64,000 nucleotides of DNA, from IMG/VR virus record IMGVR_UViG_3300034106_006471, positions 1 through 64,000 of that record; one strand, 5' to 3'. The notes under the pieces were generated by a model. That model was not told the origin of the DNA. It searched no databases and was given only the letters and a program-made list of their open reading frames with translations. The translations under genes were made by a program, and so were the position numbers. This DNA is from a virus. Shown here in pieces: positions 36,820-45,600 of the stretch (the stretch's first letter is position 1; each line of letters begins with the position of its first letter).

Positions 36820-39800
36820 ATGCAATATAATAACTATGCTCATATAGAATTAAAAATTATTTCTAAAAATAAAAATACTATCGGAAATAGTGCAAATTAT
36901 AAAAATTTAGCAAAATGGAATGATTCGTATGAAGGGAATGTTACTTCTGTAACATCTAATGGAGATCCTAGCTATTATGGATTATATGATATTAGTGGTC
37001 AGGTATATGAATGGACAGAAACTAGTAGCACAGAACATAAAGAATTAAAAATATGCAGAGGAGGATGCTACGCTGACACTAATCCAGCTTCTTTAAGTAA
37101 AAACAATAGAAAGAAATTTCATTATGACAGTATGTTAAATGAAGGATTTTTTGGTTTTAGAGTAGCATCAATCAATACTTCTGATATTAATATATTAAAT
37201 TATTTGGTACCAGTAGCTGATGAACAAAATATTCCTGATAATTGTGCAAATAATTCTATTGGTCAAGTTAATTATACTTATGGAATAAGTAGTCGTTTAA
37301 TTGATAATTCTAGATATTGCGAATTTCTAAATTTTGTAGATCCAGAAGGATCCAATAACTATCAGTTATATGATGAAAGAATGGGATCAAGTCCAATAGG
37401 AGGAATTTTATATATAAAATGTAATGAGATCGGGAATAAGTATATTGTGAAAAGTATGATGACAAATAAACCAGTAACTTTTATTAAATGGAAAATGGCA
37501 GCAAGATATATTAACTGGTTAAACAATGATTTATCCTCTATAAATCTTGATAATGGAACATATAATTTATTATCAGACAATATAGTGCGTAGTCCTGATG
37601 CTAAATATTTTTTACCAAGTGAAGATGAATGGTACAAAGCGGCCTACTATGATCCTAATAAGAATGGACCAAATAAGCCAGGATATTGGAATTATGGAAC
37701 AAAAAGTGATAATGACCCTTTAGCTATTCTGTGTAATGACTACGGAGATCCTACAGGGATAGAAGGTCTTCAGGACTCTGTTAAAACTTTTCCTATATTT
37801 GTTAATAAAAATTATGATATATCTAAAGATAATCTATGTCCCAGTATAAGTATTTCTGGACAAAATATTATACCATCAGGACATATCCATACTGTAAATA
37901 GTACAATTACAAATTTAAAGTATGGTATGGCTTACTCTTATAATTTTGCCTCGTCTTTTGCTAATTGGCCATGCAAAATTACCCCATTATCAGGAATTTT
38001 TACAGCATATGGGGACACTCAAGAGATAAATGCTATTTTAGAATTTTGTCCTAAAAATTATGATGATATAACTATTTGTAATAGTAATTTAGCCTACCAT
38101 AATGTTAATGAAAAAACCAATAATAGTTTAATTAATTTAGAACTTAAAGTTGTTAGTAATAATTGTATTGATGGATCTAGGTCCAACCTATTGATAGAGT
38201 CTAGTGGATTACCATCTATTGTTTCTAGGAATAAATATCTTAATATTAAATTTTTAGATTCTGAAGATAATACAATTACAGTTTCAGGTAACTTATGCTG
38301 TGAACCAATACCTATAGTAGTTAGTATGAGTGGACATAAACCAGGAGATCTATATACTTATGAATTATCATCATCCTCTCCTAGTGTTAAATTAATTCCT
38401 CATACAGGAATAGTTTCTTTTGGTAGCGGAATTGGTAAAATAACATCTTTTGCGATAGGTTTAAATAATAACGTATCGGTACTCTCGGCCAGAGTAAATA
38501 AGAAGAACAGTGCGGATATAGCTAGTTCTGATCAGGTATTATTACAATGCATAAGAGATTGCGCCAAGAGTTGCGATAATCATGCTAATTTTGACAATAA
38601 AGCTAAGTGGGGTATTTGCGTCCCAGATTGTTCTAATGTTTATAATTCTCCAGTAAGAAATTCTGCTAGTGTTACTACTGTAGGGACTAACGGAGGACCT
38701 AGTGAGTATGGAACATACGATATGGATGGTAATGTTTGGGAGGCGGTACATTCAGCAAATCTTAACGCTAATCCTGCTTCTTTTAAACTAAGAGGAGGTC
38801 ATTTTGGCTCATCTCAAATAGGGAAAAATGTTAGTTCAGTATACAACAACCTAAGTGCTGATAATATTAGTTTTAGAGTAGGATCATATACCAATCCTTA
38901 TAATTATGTTAATATGGTTCATGTTGCAGATATAGGAAGTTTACCATCTGGAAATAAACCTGATTCCAATGGTTTTGGTAGTGTTCCATATACATTTAAG
39001 ATGAGCAAGTACCCTGTAACAAATGATGATTATGTATCATTTCTTAATAATGTGGCATCAACAGGAATAACTTTAACTCAATCAAATTATGTTTATGATA
39101 GCGCTATGAGCGGTTGTTATGGAGGTATAAATAGAGTTCCAAATGGGAATAATTTTTCATACTCTGCTCAACCATGTATGGGTAATAAGTCTGTGAGATT
39201 TGTTAATTCATATGGTATTCTTAAATATATTAATTGGTTGAATAATAATAAACCCAACGGATGGAATACTTCCAATAGTGGAACATATTTACTTAATTCT
39301 GATGGAGTAATAACTTCTGGAAACAGATCTACTTGTGCCGAATATTTCTTACCTAGCGAAAATGAATGGTATAAAACAGCTTATTATAAGGGAGGAAATA
39401 CTAATAATACTAATGCTAATTATTGGACTTATGCAACAAGATCTAATGTGGATCCAGAATCTGTAAGAGCTTCTGACTGCGGAGATGGTATCAAAGAAGA
39501 TTGTGAACCCGAACCCATTCCAACAACTACTGTTACTCCAACGAAAACAGAAACCCCAACAGTTACTCCAACAAGAACAGCAACCCCAACAGTTACTCCA
39601 ACAAGAACAGCAACCCCAACAGTTACTCCAACAGTAACGACAACCTCAACAGTTACTCCCACAGTAACGACAACCTCAACAGTTACTCCCACAGTAACGA
39701 CAACCTCAACAGTTACTCCCACAGTAACGACAACCTCAACAGTTACTCCCACAGTAACGACAACCTCAACAGTTACTCCCACAGTAACGACAACCTCAAC

Positions 39801-40566
39801 AGTTACTCCAACAGTAACGACAACTCCAACCAATACTGTTACTCCAACTAAAACGCTAAATTGTAATAATTGTAGTAATAATCTTATATTGAATGGAGAT
39901 TTTGAACAAGGATCTCTAGGAGGTCCTACGGGTATAGGAGGAACAGTAACTAGTTGGTCCCTAAGCGATTATTCTGTAATTCGCTCATTATCCTATAGTC
40001 TTTCACAAGAACCATTAAATAGATGGATAGCCTTGGGCAAGTGTGAATTATTGGTTGTAGCTGATCAAAATCTGGTCCAAATACGAAAGGGATCTATTCA
40101 ACAATCGATAAGTGGTCTTACTACAGGACAATCGTATATTATTAATTTTAAATTAACAGGGTTTCTTTATAGTAACCCAGAACTAAGTGGACCTTATTCA
40201 TCACCACCATCATGTTTACTATCGGTAATAGGAAATAACACAGTAAGTCAAAATTATACTGTTAATTCACCTTGTGGAGTAAGCACGCCGCAATCATATC
40301 AGAGTATGGGTTGGCTTGATAAAAGTTATGTCTTTACAGCAGACAGGTCATTCATAACAATCAAATTTGAAAACTCGAACTCGTGTTCTACTAATTGTGA
40401 TTGTTGCATGCCCGCTATAGACTGTGTTTGTATAACACAAATAACACCAACTGCTACTCCAACTAATAGTGAAACTCCTACTACTACTCCAACTAATACT
40501 CTTACTCCATTTTTAACGCCATCAATTACTCCAACAAATAGTTTGACTCCCACAAAAATAAATTAA
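36820..40566 (+). CDS. Adhesin with two permuted lectin-fold domains, Pro/Thr stalk and galactose-binding-like domain
   Basis: 1248 residues, starting two bases after the previous stop. Permuted FGE/C-type-lectin-fold domain one spans about 20-315 (GNVTSVTSNGDPSYYGLYD, GQVYEWTE, ICRGGCYAD, GFFGFRVAS, then SRYCEFLN, YFLPSEDEWYKAAYYDPNKN). An Ig-like middle follows (about 320-575). Domain two is at about 580-890 (GGPSEYGTYDMDGNVWEAV, LRGGHFGS, ISFRVGS, then YPVTNDDYVSFLNNVA, YFLPSENEWYKTAYYKGG). A Pro/Thr stalk at about 898-1012 is coded by near-identical 30-base repeats. Residues about 1015-1208 begin NLILNGDFEQGS, the signature of galactose-binding-like carbohydrate-binding modules, with a Cys-rich end (CSTNCDCCMPAIDCVC). 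A short Pro/Thr tail ends the protein. Probably a multivalent sugar-binding tail protein. Confidence 0.7.
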   Translation: MQYNNYAHIELKIISKNKNTIGNSANYKNLAKWNDSYEGNVTSVTSNGDPSYYGLYDISGQVYEWTETSSTEHKELKICRGGCYADTNPASLSKNNRKKFHYDSMLNEGFFGFRVASINTSDINILNYLVPVADEQNIPDNCANNSIGQVNYTYGISSRLIDNSRYCEFLNFVDPEGSNNYQLYDERMGSSPIGGILYIKCNEIGNKYIVKSMMTNKPVTFIKWKMAARYINWLNNDLSSINLDNGTYNLLSDNIVRSPDAKYFLPSEDEWYKAAYYDPNKNGPNKPGYWNYGTKSDNDPLAILCNDYGDPTGIEGLQDSVKTFPIFVNKNYDISKDNLCPSISISGQNIIPSGHIHTVNSTITNLKYGMAYSYNFASSFANWPCKITPLSGIFTAYGDTQEINAILEFCPKNYDDITICNSNLAYHNVNEKTNNSLINLELKVVSNNCIDGSRSNLLIESSGLPSIVSRNKYLNIKFLDSEDNTITVSGNLCCEPIPIVVSMSGHKPGDLYTYELSSSSPSVKLIPHTGIVSFGSGIGKITSFAIGLNNNVSVLSARVNKKNSADIASSDQVLLQCIRDCAKSCDNHANFDNKAKWGICVPDCSNVYNSPVRNSASVTTVGTNGGPSEYGTYDMDGNVWEAVHSANLNANPASFKLRGGHFGSSQIGKNVSSVYNNLSADNISFRVGSYTNPYNYVNMVHVADIGSLPSGNKPDSNGFGSVPYTFKMSKYPVTNDDYVSFLNNVASTGITLTQSNYVYDSAMSGCYGGINRVPNGNNFSYSAQPCMGNKSVRFVNSYGILKYINWLNNNKPNGWNTSNSGTYLLNSDGVITSGNRSTCAEYFLPSENEWYKTAYYKGGNTNNTNANYWTYATRSNVDPESVRASDCGDGIKEDCEPEPIPTTTVTPTKTETPTVTPTRTATPTVTPTRTATPTVTPTVTTTSTVTPTVTTTSTVTPTVTTTSTVTPTVTTTSTVTPTVTTTSTVTPTVTTTSTVTPTVTTTPTNTVTPTKTLNCNNCSNNLILNGDFEQGSLGGPTGIGGTVTSWSLSDYSVIRSLSYSLSQEPLNRWIALGKCELLVVADQNLVQIRKGSIQQSISGLTTGQSYIINFKLTGFLYSNPELSGPYSSPPSCLLSVIGNNTVSQNYTVNSPCGVSTPQSYQSMGWLDKSYVFTADRSFITIKFENSNSCSTNCDCCMPAIDCVCITQITPTATPTNSETPTTTPTNTLTPFLTPSITPTNSLTPTKIN
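39541..39810 (+). repeat. 30-base minisatellite coding a Pro/Thr/Val stalk
   Basis: Nine head-to-tail 30-base units, each coding ten residues. The last six (39631-39810) begin ACAGTAACGACAACCTCAAC and are identical except that the final base of the sixth differs. The first three are variants, and a partial unit follows at 39811. Near-perfect identity of six copies means recent expansion, so copy number and stalk length probably vary between relatives. Confidence 0.9.
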
Positions 40567-40572
40567 AATATT

Positions 40573-40677
40573 ATGCATTCTTCTAAAATAAATAAAAATA
40601 ATATATACTATATCAGAGAAGTGAGTACAGATTTTTTGCTAAACAATAGTGATATTGTAACCATGATGATATCATAA
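40573..40677 (+). CDS. Possible 34-residue ORF in the gap before the 619-residue gene
   Basis: ATG at 40573 to TAA at 40675-40677, coding a short peptide (MHSSKINKNNIYYIREVSTD and on). It fills most of the 144-base gap and is in the same frame as both neighbours. There is no ribosome site. The gap also holds a 10-base palindrome, ATGATATCAT (40666-40675). It may equally be untranslated leader or the remains of a once longer neighbour. Listed only because nothing else explains the gap. Confidence 0.2.
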   Translation: MHSSKINKNNIYYIREVSTDFLLNNSDIVTMMIS

Positions 40678-40710
40678 ATATACGAAGAAACCCACACAAG
40701 ATTAAAAAAT

Positions 40711-42570
40711 ATGCATATTAACAATCTACTCAATACTGATACTTTTTTAGATGATTTTTATGCATTCTCGGCTGGAAACAGACCTGTTGAGATTAAGTGG
40801 AATAATACATCTATTCACACTATAACTGGACCAACTCCTTTTGTTGATATTTCTAGAACTTTCGAAGATAGTAGTTCTACAGTTCCTAGTATTGTTATTG
40901 ATAATATTACTTTAAGTGGTAAAATTATCAAAGAGTCTGGAGCTGGTATCTCTTATGTTATGAGCGGTATTAGTGGGTTACAAAATCTATTTAGTGGATG
41001 CCCCACATCAAAATTAGATATTATTTGTGATTCTAATACTTTATTTAGTATAAGTGGAGCTAGAGTAAAGGATATTTCTTTTAGCAAAACAGAAGATAAT
41101 TGGGTTAGAAGTGCTGATTATACTATTTCACTAGAGCGTAGAACAGCAATTAATAGTCAGGAACAAGTAGAAGATAAATCAGAATCTTGGAGTATAGAAC
41201 CACTAGATGATATAATATATACAAATTTTACTAGATCTGTTGATGCTAAAACAGAAAATACTCCAAGTCCTTTTCGTAGTGCGGGCAGTAGTAATGCTGT
41301 TGGAGGAGGTCGTTTTGGGGGTAATTCTTTACAAATATTTAATTTACCACAATACAGAATATCCAGAAGACTATCGGCTAAGGGAATTCCTATCGCAACA
41401 GGATCGAATTGTTCAACTAGTTCTACTGAAGTTCTTAAAGTTGCCCTACAGTCTGCTAAAAAGTGGGTACAACAACAAAGTTCTGGTACATTTAGTGCTA
41501 GTGGTTCTATTTATTTAGTTAATCCATATGCAAATACTTGGCTATATAATCATGTTAGAACCGTAAATGCTGATGTATATAATTCTACTTACGAAATAAA
41601 TGATTCTTGGCTAGCAATGCCGTCTGGCATACCATATACAGAAACTTTTACTATAGATGCTTCAACTGATGCTGAAAATAATAAAACGGTCAGAGTTGCT
41701 GGGAATATTCAAGGATTAAGCTTAATGCCATCCGGAAACATGAACCATTCACCATTAAGCGGCACTAATTCAAATGAGATCAATTTATCTTATAGCATGA
41801 ATGCTGGAACTAGTCAATCTTTATCTTATCCAAATGCTGGGGCAGGAAATAGTCAAATAACAACTATGGATGATTTTAAATACAACAATGCTTTACAGGC
41901 TTGGATGAAAGATATTAAACCATATCTTTATAGACGAGCATGTTCAGCAATAAATAGCGAAGACAGAACATATGAACCTATTAATAATTTGGAACCATCA
42001 AACCCTCCTCCTAATCCAATTTATACCAGAGAATCATTACTAAATGTTACACCAACAAGTACCAGCGAAGGACACGATCCTATTAAAGGAACTATTTCTT
42101 ATAGTCACGAATTTAATAATAAGCTACAATTGATTGCAGGAACCCTTAGCGAAAATATAAGGATAAGTAATACCGCACCCACAGACAGCATACAAGAAAT
42201 ACAAGTAATAGGCAGAGCTTTAGGTCCTATATTATTTAGCGCAGGACGAACAAATGCTAGAAAAACAATTTCGGTGGATATTGTTGTATCTAAACCAACA
42301 GGCATAAAAGGCACATTAATGTCAGAGACTGTTTGCCCTATGTATACTGGAGGTTTTCTTTGGACAACAGTAAATCAATTAATAAGCGGAAATGCTCCAT
42401 TTGCTAATAGAACAACTAGTTTTTTTGATAATGCTACAAGCCAAACAGATGGATCAGTATTTAAGGAAAGTGATAGCGAAGATTGGAGTCCTACAGATGG
42501 AAGATATAGCAGAAGCGTAAGCTGGATTTATCAGCAATGTTCAACAAATAAATTTTATTTAGATCATTAA
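40711..42570 (+). CDS. Large virion structural protein (tail tip/baseplate region)
   Basis: A 619-residue protein. No clear Shine-Dalgarno precedes the ATG (upstream is A-rich), unusual for this cluster. The sequence is beta-rich and Ser/Thr/Asn-rich, with GRFGGNSLQIFNLPQYRISR at about 199-218, ALQSAKKWVQQQSSG at about 245-260, and repeated ISYSHEFNN / INLSYSMNAG strands. The last part (GYSRSVSWIYQQCS-like ending) is aromatic. I do not recognise a family. It lies between the adhesins and the hub-like 1902-residue protein, so a baseplate or distal-tail component is likely. No enzymatic motif is seen. Confidence 0.5.
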   Translation: MHINNLLNTDTFLDDFYAFSAGNRPVEIKWNNTSIHTITGPTPFVDISRTFEDSSSTVPSIVIDNITLSGKIIKESGAGISYVMSGISGLQNLFSGCPTSKLDIICDSNTLFSISGARVKDISFSKTEDNWVRSADYTISLERRTAINSQEQVEDKSESWSIEPLDDIIYTNFTRSVDAKTENTPSPFRSAGSSNAVGGGRFGGNSLQIFNLPQYRISRRLSAKGIPIATGSNCSTSSTEVLKVALQSAKKWVQQQSSGTFSASGSIYLVNPYANTWLYNHVRTVNADVYNSTYEINDSWLAMPSGIPYTETFTIDASTDAENNKTVRVAGNIQGLSLMPSGNMNHSPLSGTNSNEINLSYSMNAGTSQSLSYPNAGAGNSQITTMDDFKYNNALQAWMKDIKPYLYRRACSAINSEDRTYEPINNLEPSNPPPNPIYTRESLLNVTPTSTSEGHDPIKGTISYSHEFNNKLQLIAGTLSENIRISNTAPTDSIQEIQVIGRALGPILFSAGRTNARKTISVDIVVSKPTGIKGTLMSETVCPMYTGGFLWTTVNQLISGNAPFANRTTSFFDNATSQTDGSVFKESDSEDWSPTDGRYSRSVSWIYQQCSTNKFYLDH

Positions 42571-42611
42571 TTAATTTAACTTTATAAAGTATAGTATAAT
42601 AGAGGACAATT

Positions 42612-45600
42612 ATGCCCCAGTGCTCAAATAGCTCTAATAATATTTTAGCTCAACAAATGTTTTTAGGAGCTAGTATTAGTTCTTTTTCTTGTAATAATGG
42701 GTGGGGTGGAAGCACATCATCGTTAAATATTGAACTAGTTAATGATTTTGGATCAGCAGGAATGTGTTATGCAACAAATACAGATATTCCTGATCGAAAT
42801 GTTATTGTAGTTAGTGGATCTGGGTTTGATCAGGATGATCATTTTTATACCTGTGAAGGAGACAATTGTTATGTTGATGAAAAAGGTAACGCTTATGACG
42901 AAAATGCTGGAAGCAAACAGCGTATAATTCCTGGAAAAGTTTATCATTTTTTAGGAGCTGACGGCTTAAAGGCCAGATACTGGCGCAAACATGATCCTGG
43001 TTTTTTTGGAGATGCTACATTAATAGATACAGAAGGAGTATACAATCCTAGTATTCGTAATAATCCATTTAAATATAATATTATAGGAGTTCCAGCTTAT
43101 TTTCGTTATGGATATTTTACATTTGGAGGAATTATTCAATCTTGGGAAAAAACTCTTAATACCGGACCAGGAACATATACTGTTAATTTAGTTTCTGCTG
43201 ATGATCTTCTTAGTCGTTGTTACATGATTTTAGATAATTATATTGGATCTATTTTCAGTAAATTTACTAGCAGTACTGTTAACATACCAGGATTTAGTGC
43301 TGTTCAACCAGGAGTACCTACTAACTATACTGGTAATATGGCAACTTTTCTTGGAAATTTAAAAGAAGGTAATATTCCTAATGTTTTTAATGTATATGGG
43401 TTTTTAGAAAACTATGGTTTTGGAGTTTCAGAAAAAAATGACCAAGGAATTCCTATATCTTTTATTATAAAATCTTTGTCTGTTCTTACATCATCTAATA
43501 ATAAAGATTTGTCTAATCAAGCAGCTTTTTCTCCTTTTGGAAGAATAATAGCTCCTATTCCTTTAACAGACAATGGTAATCCTATTCCTATTGATCAAAC
43601 TTTTAATAATTATGGTTTTGGTATATGTGATATTGTTACTAGCAATGATAACATAAATCGTTGCGAATTTATTCTTGATCTTTCAGAATTACCGGTGCCT
43701 CCCAAAGATGTTAGGTTAGACACTAGCAATACACACATTTCTGTATTAGATTTCATCAGGCAAGTTTGTGATAAGACTGGTAGAGATTTTTATACTACAA
43801 TTATTAGAAAAAATAGTTTAAACGTGATAAAAATCAAAACTATCAATAGAACACAACCAGTACAGTCTAATTCTGTATCTTCTATAATCCAAAGTTTAAC
43901 TAATTCAAATATTCCAACAACAGCAGCATCAGTAGGACAAGAACACAATACAGCAACACCAAAAGTTCTATACATAGGAGCTAAACAGCAAAGATTGTAT
44001 CAGACTAAAAATTATTTGTTGGGATATTTACAGTCTAGCTATGTTTATAATCCAATATCAGGAGATTTTATTAAATACAAAGATATAGGAAGCTGTAAAA
44101 TCCCTTCAGCATATTCTACGAGAAATGTTACTTTATCAGAAAAAATTTTTCAAGATAATCCAGATATATCGAATATTTTTACTCAGGAGCAAAAATTTAC
44201 AGAATCCGATCCTGATCTTAGTGATACTCTATTTTTCGATAACGACGTGTCTGACAACCCTACTGAGCCAAGAGTAGGCAATTATGATGTAACTATAAAA
44301 TATGATGATAATAGTTTATCTTCTGATAGTAATATTAGATATATTCCACTAAATAAAAATAGTATTAGTCCATTTTTTGGCTATACTTTTGATCAGTCTA
44401 TTGATATAGATATGTCAGATGGTAATACTTACAGATTTATTAGGCCAGTATATTATGATATTTGGACAGGACAATTGGCTGTTAATATGTCTATCTCAGA
44501 GTTGCCCGTGTTGTCAATAGGAAGAATGCCACCCGTAGGTACATACCAACAATCTGCTGGTTTACCATCTTCTACAGGTTCTGGAGTGGTAGGAGCAGAA
44601 AATGGACAAGGAATCGCATCAGGCTCAAATCAATTGGATCCACCGTCACAAGACCAAGTTAGAATAGAAGATGATGCAATATCAACAACGCCTTCAAGAA
44701 CAGTAACTCGTCCAGTTATTGATTTTATTATTACAGAAAGCGAAATGAGAGCAGCAATGAAAGGGTGGGAAAATTATTTAGCTTACTGTACCGCAAAATT
44801 AAGTTTTACCAAACCAGACTTATTTTTAATGCTTGTATATACTTATACACGTATGGGTAAGCTTATAGGTCCTACCAATCCTGTTGTTGATATTAATATT
44901 GGTAATGGAGTTCTTGGAAGTAGTTCTCAACCAGTATCAAATCTTAATGTTTCTGGGGAAGCAAAACAACCTTCCGGAAATGATCCTCCAAAATCAACAT
45001 ATAAACAATTGGGAATAAATTTTAATTTGATGTTAAATCATGAATTTATTAAAGATTTGCAAATTATCTCAAATTTTATTGCACAAATAGGAGACGAATA
45101 CTATGGTAAAAAATATTTGGTAAGATTACCAACCGTTAGATCTTATAGAGATAGACAAAATCCTGATATTCAGATTCCTGCTGGGAGCAATAATATTTCT
45201 GTATATCAAGGTAGTGGAAAAATTTATTTTGATTACGAACCAGTAGATGGGGCTTGGGAGGAACATGGTAATTATATAGATGGAGAAATAGAAGTAGGAA
45301 GTGCAAATTATTATAAATTAATAGATAATAATAATCTTATTAAGCCTCTGCTAGGATATAATGCTTCTTATAATAAGGATTTTGCTACAACAGCATGGTG
45401 TAATGTTAGTCTCGAAGATAAGAAAAAGGCTATTTTAGCTTCTATGCTTCCAACAACGCCTCTAGGAGAAGCTATAGCTTTAAGAAATAGAATAGGTCGC
45501 GCTCTCGGAGAATGTGGTACTAAATTAGTTCCTTCATTAAACTTCTCAAATCTATCTGATTATTTATTAACAGATGTTAGTGGAACAGTTAAAGACGCTT

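Noticed and set aside
29490-39485. Diversity-generating retroelement acting on the lectin-fold domains
   Set aside because: No reverse transcriptase, template repeat or IMH-like element is visible in the window, and the four domains are too diverged to be copies of one variable repeat. It could lie outside the window.
39541-39830. CRISPR-like array of 30-base repeats
   Set aside because: Units are directly adjacent with no spacers and are in frame within a coding region.
39429-39833. Minus-strand ORF of Val/Gly/Thr repeats
   Set aside because: It is only the reverse complement of the Pro/Thr repeat array of the plus-strand adhesin, and the same holds at 35617-35943.
42595-42600. TATAAT before the 1902-residue gene as a promoter
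   Set aside because: There is no -35 match at 15-19 bases and the start of transcription would fall after the ribosome site.
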